From Nonomuraea sp. SBT364 (GTDB lineage: Bacteria > Actinomycetota > Actinomycetes > Streptosporangiales > Streptosporangiaceae): DNA of 32,711 nucleotides. Below are positions 7,498 to 15,960 of this stretch, piece by piece; within the stretch, counting starts at the first letter, position 1, and each line of letters starts with the position of its first letter. The stretch lies in contig NZ_LAVL01000095.1 in assembly GCF_001083785.1 (NCBI RefSeq), forward strand, positions 1 to 32,711. The letters are read 5' to 3'. The notes under the pieces were generated by a model, which saw only the letters and a list, made by a program, of their open reading frames with translations, did not search any database and was not told the DNA's origin. The position numbers and the translations under genes were made by a program.

Positions 7498-7869
7498 ATG
7501 GACATCGCCTTGTGGATCATCGCCGGACTGCTGGCGGCGGACTTCCTGGTCGGAGGCGTCCTGCAACTGGCCCTGACCAAGGAGAAGCTGGTCTCCGCCA
7601 TGGCGGTCATGGAGGTCTTCAGCCCCGGCGTCATCAAGCTCGTCGGCGCCCTGGAGGTCCTGGCCGCCGTGGGGCTGGTCCTGCCCGCCGTGCTCGGCGT
7701 CGCGCCCGTCCTGGTGCCGCTGGCCGCCGTCGGCCTGGCGCTGCTGATGGCCGGTGCGGCAGTCACCCACCTGCGGCGCCGCGAGTGGCAGGGCGTCGCG
7801 GTGACCGTGGCCCTGCTCGTCCTGGCCGCGTTCGTGGCCTGGGGCCGCTTCGTGGTGGTGCCGTTCTGA
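7498..7869 (+). CDS. DoxX-like membrane protein, ECF41 partner
   Basis: The 123-residue protein is almost wholly hydrophobic, with four helices at about 3-25, 43-65, 68-88 and 98-118. It shows the DoxX-like pattern GVLQL...KEKL...MEVFSPGVIKLVGALEVLAAVGLVLP. It is a small inner-membrane protein of the DoxX/DoxD superfamily; members are linked to redox or thiol stress but the biochemical role of this type is unsettled. AGGGAG lies about 6 nt before the ATG. It is divergent from the ECF41 sigma gene, a recurrent pairing in actinobacteria, so it is the most likely sigma target. Its own promoter is less clear: CCTGACC-N16-CGTC at 7433-7459 has the right spacing but a poor -35. Confidence 0.85.
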   Translation: MDIALWIIAGLLAADFLVGGVLQLALTKEKLVSAMAVMEVFSPGVIKLVGALEVLAAVGLVLPAVLGVAPVLVPLAAVGLALLMAGAAVTHLRRREWQGVAVTVALLVLAAFVAWGRFVVVPF

Positions 7870-7910
7870 CCGTTCGCCGGTAAACCTGGAATATACGCCC
7901 CAGCAGTACC

Positions 7911-8360
7911 ATGAGCCCCATGCATCCCCCTATGCCCCACACCCCCTGGAACCAGCCGCCTCCGGGGCAGGCGCACCTGGTCCTCGATGTGAAGCGGCAC
8001 TGGTTCGGTTTCGCGCTGTCCATGATCACGCCGTCGATCGTGCTCAACGGTCACCGGATGCTGGGCCGGTGGGGGCGCAACGTGATCCCGCTCCCGCCGG
8101 GCCAGTATCACCTGCACGTCCACCTGCCCTACCTTCTCCCCGCGCAGATCGGCCCCGCGGACCTGACCATCTGGCTCCAGCCGGGGGCGGCGCTCGACGT
8201 CGAATACCGCGCGCCCGTGTTCGCCTACTCCCGGGGCGCCCTCGGACCCGCACCCCAGCCGTGGAACGGCATGGGGTGCATGATCGCGCTGATGCTGGTC
8301 GCGGGCGGCACGCTGGCGTTCGTGGTGATCGCGGTCATCCTGGCCATCGTGTTCGGCTGA
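7911..8360 (+). CDS. Hypothetical C-terminally anchored membrane protein
   Basis: The 149-residue protein starts with a Pro/Met-rich tail (MSPMHPPMPHTPW). A beta-rich domain follows, about 22-115, with PPGQYHLHVHLPYL and LQPGAALDVEYRAPVFAYSRGALGPAPQ. It ends in one strong helix (about 122-147) followed directly by the stop. I have seen this PGxxV...YRAPxxxxSxGxLGPAPQ pattern in uncharacterised actinobacterial proteins but know no function. Topology suggests a cytosolic domain tethered by a C-terminal anchor. The first of three close Met codons was taken as start; no clear Shine-Dalgarno decides between 7911, 7920 and 7932. It lies 41 nt after the DoxX-like gene and may be read through from it. 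Confidence 0.72.
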   Translation: MSPMHPPMPHTPWNQPPPGQAHLVLDVKRHWFGFALSMITPSIVLNGHRMLGRWGRNVIPLPPGQYHLHVHLPYLLPAQIGPADLTIWLQPGAALDVEYRAPVFAYSRGALGPAPQPWNGMGCMIALMLVAGGTLAFVVIAVILAIVFG

Positions 8361-8375
8361 GCTCCGCGGCACTCG

Positions 8376-8504
8376 TCATCGGTGCTGCAGCCACCAGATC
8401 GCCAGTCCGACCAGCGCCGATCCGGCTGCGGCGCTGAGGCCGCGGACCAGGGCGAACAGGGCGGTACGGCTGAGCCTGACGATGGTTCCGCGCTTTTCGG
8501 CCAT
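8376..8504 (-). CDS. 42-residue single-helix membrane peptide
   Basis: A short reading frame encodes 42 residues: a basic N-terminus (MAEKRGTIVRLSRT), one hydrophobic helix of about 22 residues (ALFALVRGLS to LVGLAIWW), and the end LQHR. GAGGAG lies 3 nt before the ATG, one of the best Shine-Dalgarno sequences in the window. Codon third positions are mostly G/C. The peptide would insert with a positively charged cytosolic N-terminus. It is divergent from the large P-loop gene (45 nt between starts) and convergent with the anchored protein gene. A type I toxin-like or regulatory membrane peptide is possible but unsupported beyond shape. Confidence 0.6.
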   Translation of the reverse strand: MAEKRGTIVRLSRTALFALVRGLSAAAGSALVGLAIWWLQHR

Positions 8505-8549
8505 GGGTTCTCCTCATCTTCTCGTCCAGGAGGTGCAAGCAGGGCAACA

Positions 8550-11500
8550 ATGGATCAGGAATGCGGCGGCGCACGGGAAATGCGGGCGATGAGGATGGAA
8601 GGCGCAACGTGGCCGGCTGAGGGCGCGCCCGCATCGCCCGCTGCGGGCGACGCGGGCAGTGCCGGACGGGCCGGGCAGCGGCTGCGCGACGCGCTGGCGG
8701 CGCTGGAGGCTCGGGCCCGCGGTGCCCGTAAGGCCAGGGGCGAGCCGGCCTCGCGCAAGGCGGCCGTGCGCGAGCTGCGGAACCGCCACGGCTTCACCCT
8801 TCACGACCAGCGCATCGCCACGTGGCTGCACCCCGATCCCGTCAGGAGGCGGGTGCCCGTCGACGCCGACCGCGTCTGGGATCTCATCGCGCTCTGGAGC
8901 GAGTGGGCCGGGGTGAAGGCGAACCGGCAGCAGTGGAGCGACCTGGTCGAGGCGGCTCGGGACGAGCGGCGCCCGCCCGACGGCGCGGCCTCCCCACCGG
9001 GCAGGCCGCTGGACCGGGTGATCGACCCGTTCGCGCTCGGCGTGCACCAGGCCATCGAGGTCACTGGGCACGGCGGCCTTCCCGAGCTGCCCCCGTACAT
9101 CCCCAGGGAGCACGACCACCGCCTGGCGGAGGTCGTGCGGCGCGCGGCCGAGGGCAGGAGCGGGCTGGCCGTCCTGGTGGGCGAGTCCTCGGTGGGCAAG
9201 ACGCGCGCCTGCTGGGAATGCCTGAAGCCGCTGCCGGGGGGCTGGCGGCTGTGGGCGCCGGAGTTCACGGAGACGTTCCTGGCCGAGTCGGAGGGCGTCG
9301 GGCCGCGTACCGTCGTGTGGCTCAACGAGTCGCAGCGGTTCCTCCTCAAGGCCGACCACGTCGCCGGCCGGTTACGCGAACTGCTCCACGACCCGGAGCG
9401 GGCGCCGGTCCTGGTGCTGGGGACGCTGTGGCCGGAACACTGGGACGCGCTCACCACGCCGCCCCGCCCCGAGGACGAGGACCCGTACGAACGCAGCCGC
9501 CGCCTGCTCACCGGCAGCGCGATCCGGGTGCGCGCGACCTTCTCCGCCGCGGAGCTGTCCACCGTCCGGGACGCGGCGACCGCCGACCCCCAGCTCCGCC
9601 AGGCCCTGGACGGGGCCGAGCAGGGGCGGATCACCCAGTATCTGGCGGGCGTCCCGGTGCTTCTGGAGCGCTACCACAATGCTCCCGCCTCGGCCCGCGC
9701 GCTGATCCAGGTGGCGATGGACGCCCGCCGCCTCGGGACGGGAGCCGCGCTGCCGCTCGGGCTGCTCCGCGACGCCGCCCCCGGTTACCTCACCGACCAG
9801 GAATGGAACGAGGCCGGCGACGACTGGCTGGAACGTGCTCTGGACTACACGTCCGCCCCGTGCCGGGGCGTGGCCGGGCCGCTCACCCCCAACCGGCCGC
9901 GCCCGGGCGAACCCGCTGACGAGCCGACCTGCCGGCTGGCCGACTACCTCGAACAGCACGGCCGGGAGACCCGCCGGTTCGAGGTCCCGCCCGAGGGGTT
10001 CTGGCAGGCGGCGGCCCGGCACGTCACCTCGCCGGAGGACCTCTACGCCCTGTCCGCCGCCGCCGGGCACCGGCTGCGTCACCGCCACGCGGCCCTGCTC
10101 GCCCGCCGGGCCGCGGCCGCGGGCCGGTTCCGCGCGCTGTACTCGGTCGCGGTCGACCTGGAGGCGGGCGGGAACCGGGAGGGAGCCGAACGCCTCTACC
10201 GGATCGGGGCGGCGGCCGGGGACGCCGGCGGGCTCTACAGCCTGGCGATGTGCCGGGAGGAGGCGGGCGACCACGCCGAGGCGGAACGGCTCGCCCTCGT
10301 GGCCGGCGACGCCGTCGTGGCACGGCTCACCGAGCTCCGCTGGGAGGGCGGGGACGTCACCGGCGCCGAGCGGCTCGCCACCCGGGCGTTCGGCCTCGGG
10401 CACCCGCAGGGGCTGTGGTACCTCGCCCGCGCCTTCGCCCAGGCCCGCGAACCCGAAGGCCAGCGGCGGATGTACCGGTTCGCGGCCGACGCGGGCGAGG
10501 TACGCGCGCTCCTGCTCCTGGCGTCCGTGACAGACGATCCGGCCGAGGCGGACCGGCTCTACCGGGCCGCCGCCGACGCGGGCGTCGTCGCCGCGATGTG
10601 GGAGCTGGCCTGGCGCGCGGACGACGAGTGCGAGCACTACGCCCGGCTGGCCCTGGCCGCCGAGGACGACCCCTTCACGCTCCGCAGGCAGGCCGAGGGG
10701 CTGGTGGAGAAACGTGAGAAGGCGGGGGACCGCCGGGGCGCCGAGCGGCTGAGCGCCGTCTTCGAGGACGCGGGGCTCTGCGTGCTGGGCCGGATCGCGC
10801 ATCTGCGGATGGACGCCGGGGACGACGCGGCCGCCATGCCGCTGGCGCCGGGGCTGGCGGCGGCCGGACTCACCCACGTCCTGGGCCGCCTGGCGCTCAG
10901 CCGGGCCGAAGCGGGCGACGCCGCCGGCGCGGAGCACGTCGCGCTCCTCGCCCGCGGCGCCGGTGACATGGAGCCGCTGCGCGCCCTGGCCCGGCGGGCC
11001 GGAACCTGGCGGGACGCCGAACGCCTTCACCTCCTGGCGGCCGACCACGCCCCGGTCCGGGCCACCGCCAGACGGCACGAGCGGCTGGGGGACCTCGTCG
11101 AGGCGGTACGCGTCTACCGGGCGGGCGCGGACGCGGGAGACCCGCTCGCGCTGCAGGCACTGGCCCGCCTGTGCGAGGCCGCGGGGCACACCGAGGAGGC
11201 GGAACGCCTGGCCGCCGAGGCCGCGGCGATCGGCGACCCGCGCGCCCTGCGCACGATCGCCTGGATGCGCGAGCGCGGCGGCGACGGCCGGGCGGCCGAA
11301 CGGCTCGCCGTCCTGGCCGCGGAGCACGGGCGGACGGGAGCCCTGCGGGCCCTGGCCGTCCTGCGCGAACGGGCGGGCGACCACGCTTCCGCCGAGTCGC
11401 TCGCGCACCGGGCGGCCCGTCACGGAGACGGCCACGCGCTGGCGGCGCTGGCCCGCCTGCGGCTCGCATCCGGTGCCCGCGAGCAGGCCGTACGGCTGTA

Positions 11501-12083
11501 CGAGAGCGCGGTGCGGGCAGGGTACGGACCGGCGCTGCGGGCCCTGGTCGCGCTGCACGAGCAGGCCGGCGACGGTGAGAAGGCCGAGCGGCTGGCCCGC
11601 CAGGCGGCGCTCCGGGGCGACACCGGCGGGCTGCGTGACCTGGCCAGGCTGCGCGAGCAGGCCGGTGACGGTGAGGAGGCCGACCGGCTCTACCGTGCGG
11701 CGGCGGCGAGCTCGGCAGCCGAGATCGTGGACATGGCGCTGCGGCGGGTCGGGAAGGGAGACCGGGCAGGCGCGGAACGCTTCGCCGCCATCGTCGCCGA
11801 GGCGGGCGCCGCCGACGCGCTGCCCGCCGTGCTGACGCGCCCGGCCAGGGCGAAACAGTGGGCCGGTGCGGAGCCCCCACGCCGTAAGGCCGCCGCCGAC
11901 GAGGTCACGTCGTTGCTGACCCTGGCCGGGCAGCTACCGGCGGCCGAGGCCGAGGAACTGGTCCGCCGGGTCGCGGACGCCGGCTACGGCTACCCGCTGG
12001 TGAGGATGGCCGAGCGGCAGGGCTGGCAGCAGTTGCTGCGCTACGGCCTCGAAGCCGACGGGCGGACCGCCGAGCCCTGGTGA
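8550..12083 (+). CDS. P-loop ATPase with long helical (Sel1/TPR-like) repeat array
   Basis: The protein is 1177 residues from the ATG chosen (AGGG 6 nt upstream; ATGs at 8580, 8589 and 8595 are alternatives). Residues about 70-125 look like a helix-turn-helix-type module (AVRELRNRHGFTLHDQRIATWLHP...DADRVWDLIALWSEWAG). Walker A is GESSVGKTR (211-219) and a Walker-B-like strand TVVWLNESQ (254-262) has NE in place of DE. From about residue 510 to the end there are some twenty helical repeats of about 32 residues, each like ARLREQAGDGEEADRLYRAAA. This matches STAND-type regulators in layout: sensor or scaffold repeats behind an NTPase. Nothing shows what it senses. A TTA codon lies at 9372-9374. 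The reading is convergent with the tct operon. Confidence 0.8.
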   Translation: MDQECGGAREMRAMRMEGATWPAEGAPASPAAGDAGSAGRAGQRLRDALAALEARARGARKARGEPASRKAAVRELRNRHGFTLHDQRIATWLHPDPVRRRVPVDADRVWDLIALWSEWAGVKANRQQWSDLVEAARDERRPPDGAASPPGRPLDRVIDPFALGVHQAIEVTGHGGLPELPPYIPREHDHRLAEVVRRAAEGRSGLAVLVGESSVGKTRACWECLKPLPGGWRLWAPEFTETFLAESEGVGPRTVVWLNESQRFLLKADHVAGRLRELLHDPERAPVLVLGTLWPEHWDALTTPPRPEDEDPYERSRRLLTGSAIRVRATFSAAELSTVRDAATADPQLRQALDGAEQGRITQYLAGVPVLLERYHNAPASARALIQVAMDARRLGTGAALPLGLLRDAAPGYLTDQEWNEAGDDWLERALDYTSAPCRGVAGPLTPNRPRPGEPADEPTCRLADYLEQHGRETRRFEVPPEGFWQAAARHVTSPEDLYALSAAAGHRLRHRHAALLARRAAAAGRFRALYSVAVDLEAGGNREGAERLYRIGAAAGDAGGLYSLAMCREEAGDHAEAERLALVAGDAVVARLTELRWEGGDVTGAERLATRAFGLGHPQGLWYLARAFAQAREPEGQRRMYRFAADAGEVRALLLLASVTDDPAEADRLYRAAADAGVVAAMWELAWRADDECEHYARLALAAEDDPFTLRRQAEGLVEKREKAGDRRGAERLSAVFEDAGLCVLGRIAHLRMDAGDDAAAMPLAPGLAAAGLTHVLGRLALSRAEAGDAAGAEHVALLARGAGDMEPLRALARRAGTWRDAERLHLLAADHAPVRATARRHERLGDLVEAVRVYRAGADAGDPLALQALARLCEAAGHTEEAERLAAEAAAIGDPRALRTIAWMRERGGDGRAAERLAVLAAEHGRTGALRALAVLRERAGDHASAESLAHRAARHGDGHALAALARLRLASGAREQAVRLYESAVRAGYGPALRALVALHEQAGDGEKAERLARQAALRGDTGGLRDLARLREQAGDGEEADRLYRAAAASSAAEIVDMALRRVGKGDRAGAERFAAIVAEAGAADALPAVLTRPARAKQWAGAEPPRRKAAADEVTSLLTLAGQLPAAEAEELVRRVADAGYGYPLVRMAERQGWQQLLRYGLEADGRTAEPW

Positions 12084-12105
12084 CCCCGGCGGTCGCGGCG
12101 TTCCT

Positions 12106-13611
12106 TCACTCGTCCTCCGCGAACACCACCTCGCGGCGCTTGCGGATCGCCGGGAGGATGGCGAGCACGAGCGCCGCCACCGCCACGGCCAGCAGCACCG
12201 CCGAGATCGGCCGGGTCAGGAAGACCGACGCGTCGCCGCGGTTGATGATGAGCGCCCGCCGCAGGTTCTCCTCCAGCAGCGGCCCGAGCACGAAGCCGAG
12301 CAGCAACGGCGCCGGCTCGCACCCGCACTTGATCAGGATGTACCCCAGCAGCCCGAAGAACACGATCGCGTACACGTCGTAGGCGTTGAACCCCAGCGAG
12401 TACGTCCCGATCGCCGCGAACAGGATGATCATCGGGAACAGCACCTGGTACGGGATCCGCAGCATCCGCACCCAGAGCCCGATCAGCGGCAGGTTCAGCA
12501 GCACGAGCAGCACGTTGCCGATCCACATCGACGCGATCAGCCCCCAGAACAGGTCCGGCTCGTCGGTGATGACGTTCGGCCCGGGGGTGATGCCGTGGAC
12601 GATGAACGCGCCGACCATCAGCGCCATGACCGGATGGGCGGGCAGCCCGAGCGTCAGCAGCGGGATGAACGACGTCTGCGCGGCGGCGTTGTTGGCCGAC
12701 TCGGGCCCGGCCACGCCCTCGATCGCGCCGCGCCCGAACTCCTGCGGCCGCTTCGAGATCCGCTTCTCGACCGCGTAGGAGGTGAACGAGGCCAGCACGT
12801 GCCCGCCGCCGGGCAGGACGCCGAGCGCGGCCCCGAGACCGGTGCCCCGCAGGATCGGGCCGACGATCCGGCGCCGGTCCTCGCGCGTGGGCCACAGGTT
12901 CTTCACCTTGCCGACGATCGCCGTGCGGGTCTGCTCGTTCTCCAGGTTGCGCAGGATCTCGGCCACGCCGAACATGCCGACGGCGACCGACACGAAGTCG
13001 ATCCCCCCGTACAGCTCGCGCTGGCCGAACGTGAACCGGGGGGTGCCGGTGTAGATGTCCTGGCCGACGGTGCCCAGCAGCACGCCGAGGAAGATCATCG
13101 CCAGGGCCTTGAGCGCCGAGCCGCGCGCCAGCGCGATCGACATGATCAGGCCGAGCAGCACCAGCGAGAAATACTCGGCGGGCCCGAACTGCAACGCGAC
13201 CCTGGCCAGCGGCGGGGCGGCGACGGCCAGCACGACGGTGGCCACCGTGCCCGCGATGAAGGACCCGACGGCGGCGGTGGCCAGCGCCGGGCCGGCCCGT
13301 CCCTGCCGGGCCATCTCGTGCCCGTCCAGCGCGGTGACCGCCGCCGACGACTCGCCGGGCAGGTTGATCAGGATGGCGGTCGTCGAGCCGCCGTACTGCG
13401 CGCCGTAGTAGATGCCGGCCAGCATGATCAGCGCCGTCACCGGCTCGAAGCTGAACGTGATCGGCAGCAGCATCGCCACCGTCGCCGTCGGCCCGATGCC
13501 GGGCAGCACGCCGACCGCCGTCCCGAGCAGCACACCCACGAAGCAGTAGAGGACATTCTGGATCAGGAGGGCGGTCGAGAAGCCCAGCGCGAGGTTGTCG
13601 AGTAGTTCCAT
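12106..13611 (-). CDS. tctA: Tripartite tricarboxylate transporter, large permease
   Basis: The 501-residue protein has about 11-12 membrane helices and the two conserved TctA glycine-proline motifs GVLPGIGPTATVAM (about 38-51) and GVLPGGGHVLASF (about 260-272), which line the transport path. It is full length for the family. TctA works with the small subunit TctB and the lipoprotein TctC to import tricarboxylates or other carboxylates using an ion gradient. It is the last gene of a tctC-tctB-tctA operon; its ATG lies 20 nt after the tctB stop. Substrate cannot be predicted; family members take citrate, tartrate, terephthalate and others. Confidence 0.95.
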   Translation of the reverse strand: MELLDNLALGFSTALLIQNVLYCFVGVLLGTAVGVLPGIGPTATVAMLLPITFSFEPVTALIMLAGIYYGAQYGGSTTAILINLPGESSAAVTALDGHEMARQGRAGPALATAAVGSFIAGTVATVVLAVAAPPLARVALQFGPAEYFSLVLLGLIMSIALARGSALKALAMIFLGVLLGTVGQDIYTGTPRFTFGQRELYGGIDFVSVAVGMFGVAEILRNLENEQTRTAIVGKVKNLWPTREDRRRIVGPILRGTGLGAALGVLPGGGHVLASFTSYAVEKRISKRPQEFGRGAIEGVAGPESANNAAAQTSFIPLLTLGLPAHPVMALMVGAFIVHGITPGPNVITDEPDLFWGLIASMWIGNVLLVLLNLPLIGLWVRMLRIPYQVLFPMIILFAAIGTYSLGFNAYDVYAIVFFGLLGYILIKCGCEPAPLLLGFVLGPLLEENLRRALIINRGDASVFLTRPISAVLLAVAVAALVLAILPAIRKRREVVFAEDE

Positions 13612-13631
13612 GCCTCAATCCGGATGCCGCG

Positions 13632-14093
13632 TCAGAAACCCAGCCACGGGCCCCACAGCGGGAGCCGCAGCTGTAGTCCGACGACGAAGATGAGCGTGCT
13701 GGCCACGGTCAGCCCCGCGGCCACGGCCACGGCCATCAGCGGCCGGACGCGCCTGCTGGCCAGCGTGGTGAGCAGGGCGGTCACGGCCGACGTCGGCACG
13801 AACCCGAGACCCCGTACGGTGAACCCGAAGAACAGCAGCGCGAGCACGATGACGCCGACCGCGCGCCAGGGGATCGGCCCGAACGCGATCACCTCGCCGG
13901 CGACCAGCCCCTTGACGGCGATCGCCAGGCCCAGGGCGGCCACGAGCGCGCCGACCAGCAGCGGGAAGGCGCCGGGGCCCATCCGCAGCGGGGTGCCCAG
14001 CTCGTAGCCGAGCGACCCCACCACGAACGCGCCACCGATCAGGATGAAGATCCCCCCGACGAGGACGTCCGGGAAGGACCGGCGGCGCTCCAC
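13632..14093 (-). CDS. tctB: Tripartite tricarboxylate transporter, small permease
   Basis: The 153-residue protein has four hydrophobic helices (about 10-28, 42-63, 80-112 in two parts, 122-148), as in TctB small subunits. The first has GGIFILIGGAFVVGS. It starts with GTG only 1 nt after the tctC stop, so translation is probably coupled. TctB pairs with TctA in the membrane; its precise role is less known than that of TctA and TctC. Confidence 0.9.
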   Translation of the reverse strand: MERRRSFPDVLVGGIFILIGGAFVVGSLGYELGTPLRMGPGAFPLLVGALVAALGLAIAVKGLVAGEVIAFGPIPWRAVGVIVLALLFFGFTVRGLGFVPTSAVTALLTTLASRRVRPLMAVAVAAGLTVASTLIFVVGLQLRLPLWGPWLGF

Positions 14094-14094
14094 C

Positions 14095-15126
14095 TCAGGA
14101 GGCCTTGATCCCGGCGTCGGCGATGACCTTCGCCCAGGTGCCGAGCTGCTCCTCCAGCTTGGCCCGATGCGCCTGCGGCGTCGCGTCCTCGGCCGGGACC
14201 GGCGCGGTGCCGAGCTTGGCCATCTGGTCGACGACCTTCTGGTCGGCCAGCGCGGCCTTCAGCGCCTCGGACAGCTTCTGGACGACGTCCTGCGGCGTGC
14301 CCTTCGGGACGTAGAGGCCGTGCCACACGCTGACCTGCAGCTTGGGCAGCCCGGCCTCGGTCGTGGTGGGCACGTCGGGCAGGCTCTTGACCCGCTCCGG
14401 CGTGGTGACCGCGTACGCCTTCACCTCGCCGGCGGAGATCTGGCCGCTGGTGTTGGTCGTCTGGTCGCACATGAAGTCGACCTGGCCGCCGACGAGGTCG
14501 GTCAGCGCGGGCCCGGTGCCCTCGTACGGGACCTCCTGGAGCTTGACGCCGGCGGCCGTCTGGAAGAGCAGGCCGCACAGGTGGGACGCGGCGCCGATGC
14601 CGGCGTTGGCCATCGTGACCTTGTCGGCGTTCGCCTTCACGTGGGCCACGAGGTCCTGGAGCGTCGCGGGCGCGAAGTCCTTGCGGGCGACGACCGTCAT
14701 CGGCACCTCGGTGACGAGCCCGACCGTCTCGAAGCTCTCCAGCGGCTGGTAGCCCAGGTCCTTGTAGAGCGCGGGGGCCGTCGACATGCCGATGTGGTGC
14801 ATGAGCACCGTGTAGCCGTCGGGCTCGGCCCGCCCGACCTCGCCCGCGCCGACCGTGCCGCCGGCGCCTTCGACGTTCTGTACGACGATCTTCGCGCCCA
14901 GCTTGGCGGCCATCGGCTCGGCGATCATACGGGTGACGGTGTCCGTCGGGCCGCCCGCGCTGAACGGCACGACGATCGTGATGTTCTGGTCGGGGAAGCC
15001 TTCGCCGTCGGTCGCGCCGGTGGCGCCGGTGGTGCCCCCGTTGCCGGAACAGGCGGCGGCGAGTGACACGACGCCGATGGCGGCGATCATCCGCGCGGCG
15101 GCCCGGTATCTGATGGTCGTTCTCAT
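14095..15126 (-). CDS. tctC: Tripartite tricarboxylate transporter, solute-binding lipoprotein
   Basis: The 343-residue protein has a lipoprotein signal with lipobox LAAAC (Cys26) and then a Ser/Gly/Thr linker. The Bug/TctC Venus-flytrap fold follows: FPDQNITIVVPFSAGGPTDTVTRMIAEPM, then VVQNVEGAGGTVGAGEV, GYTVLMHHIG and PYEGTGPALTDLVGGQVDFM. The last of these lines the ligand site by family analogy. It would be anchored outside the membrane and deliver a carboxylate to TctAB. GAGGAGCC precedes the ATG. As first gene of the operon it is divergent from the response regulator gene, with a direct repeat between them. In some bacteria Bug proteins also present ligand to a sensor kinase. Confidence 0.95.
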   Translation of the reverse strand: MRTTIRYRAAARMIAAIGVVSLAAACSGNGGTTGATGATDGEGFPDQNITIVVPFSAGGPTDTVTRMIAEPMAAKLGAKIVVQNVEGAGGTVGAGEVGRAEPDGYTVLMHHIGMSTAPALYKDLGYQPLESFETVGLVTEVPMTVVARKDFAPATLQDLVAHVKANADKVTMANAGIGAASHLCGLLFQTAAGVKLQEVPYEGTGPALTDLVGGQVDFMCDQTTNTSGQISAGEVKAYAVTTPERVKSLPDVPTTTEAGLPKLQVSVWHGLYVPKGTPQDVVQKLSEALKAALADQKVVDQMAKLGTAPVPAEDATPQAHRAKLEEQLGTWAKVIADAGIKAS

Positions 15127-15182
15127 ATCGCGGCTCCTCGTCAGTGCGCGGCCTCAGTCTGGGCTGACTAGGGCGCCGATGG

Positions 15183-15233
15183 TGTCAGAGGAATCCCAAG
15201 GAATGCGCCGAATGTCAGAGAAATCCCAAGAAC
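15183..15233. promoter_or_regulatory. 30-bp-spaced direct repeat, probable response-regulator operator
   Basis: Two near-identical 21-bp blocks (15183-15203 and 15213-15233) share 18 of 21 positions, beginning TGTCAGAG and containing AATCCCAAG. Their starts are 30 bp apart, close to three helical turns, so both would face the same side of DNA. They lie between the divergent tctC and response regulator genes, just upstream of the response regulator promoter. OmpR-type regulators bind direct repeats, so this is the natural candidate site. Confidence 0.55.
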
Positions 15234-15261
15234 TGGATGACGCGGGCGCCGATCCGGGCCG

Positions 15262-15267
15262 TACAAT
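15262..15267 (+). promoter_or_regulatory. -10 box for leaderless response regulator gene
   Basis: TACAAT lies 5 nt before the ATG at 15273, and no Shine-Dalgarno is present. The -35 region (about 15239-15244) is weak, as expected for an activated promoter, and abuts the direct repeat ending at 15233. Confidence 0.45.
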
Positions 15268-15272
15268 CCGGT

Positions 15273-15956
15273 ATGCGGATCACCATCATCGAGGATGACG
15301 ACCGCGTGGCGCGGGGCCTGGCGACCGTCCTGGCCCAGGCGGGCTTCGAGGTCCACCGCATCGCCACCGCGGCCGAGGCCGTGCGCGCCGCCCCGTCCGA
15401 CGTGGTGCTCGTCGACCTGGGCCTGCCCGACGGCGACGGCCAGCACGTGATCCGCAAGCTGCGCGACCGCCCCGAAACCGCCGTCATCGCCGTGACGGCC
15501 CGCTCGGAGGAGCACGAACGCGTCCGAGGCTTACGCGCCGGCGCCGACGACTACATCGTCAAGCCGTTCGGCATCCCCGAGCTGCTGGCCAGGATCGACG
15601 CCGTCCTGCGCCGCACCCGGGTCGCGCGGGCGATGAGCCACCCGGACGAGCCGCTCGTCCTCGGCCCCATGCGCATCGGCGTCGGCACCCGCGAGGTCAC
15701 CGTCGACGACGCCTCCGTGGCGCTGACCCGCAAGGAGTTCGAGCTGCTCCTGCTGCTGGCCCGGCGGGCGCCGAACGTGGTGAGCCGCGACGTCATCCTC
15801 GACCAGATCTGGGGCGCGACCTGGGAGTCGTCCAGCCGCACCCTGGACACCCACATCGCCGCGTTACGCCACAAGCTCGGACAATCCGTACCCATCCGTA
15901 CGATCCACGGGGTCGGCTATCGGCTCCAGGCCGACCGGCCGGAGCTGACCGGCTGA
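15273..15956 (+). CDS. OmpR-family response regulator (TctD-like)
   Basis: The 227-residue regulator has a receiver domain (about 1-115) with acidic pocket EDDD (7-10), phospho-acceptor Asp48 in VLVDLGLPD and Lys in VKPFG. A winged-helix DNA-binding domain follows (about 125-222: LTRKEFELLLLLARR, SRTLDTHIAALRHKL, IRTIHGVGYRL). The start at MRITIIEDDD is chosen because the receiver's first strand begins there and a -10 box sits 5 nt upstream; an upstream in-frame ATG at 15237 would add 12 unlikely residues. Two TTA codons (15531-15533 and 15864-15866) are unusual in such GC-rich DNA. It is divergent from tctCBA, as TctD is in other bacteria, and is likely to control uptake of the transporter's substrate. 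Confidence 0.93.
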   Translation: MRITIIEDDDRVARGLATVLAQAGFEVHRIATAAEAVRAAPSDVVLVDLGLPDGDGQHVIRKLRDRPETAVIAVTARSEEHERVRGLRAGADDYIVKPFGIPELLARIDAVLRRTRVARAMSHPDEPLVLGPMRIGVGTREVTVDDASVALTRKEFELLLLLARRAPNVVSRDVILDQIWGATWESSSRTLDTHIAALRHKLGQSVPIRTIHGVGYRLQADRPELTG

Positions 15957-15960
15957 CGCC

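Noticed and set aside
9372..11558. Minus-strand 728-codon frame opposite the P-loop/repeat gene
   Set aside because: It is the antisense of a strongly repetitive GC-rich gene with no recognisable domain; the plus frame has the P-loop and regular repeats.
12084..12105. Terminator between the convergent P-loop gene and tctA
   Set aside because: Only 22 bp separate the stops and no stable hairpin is visible there.
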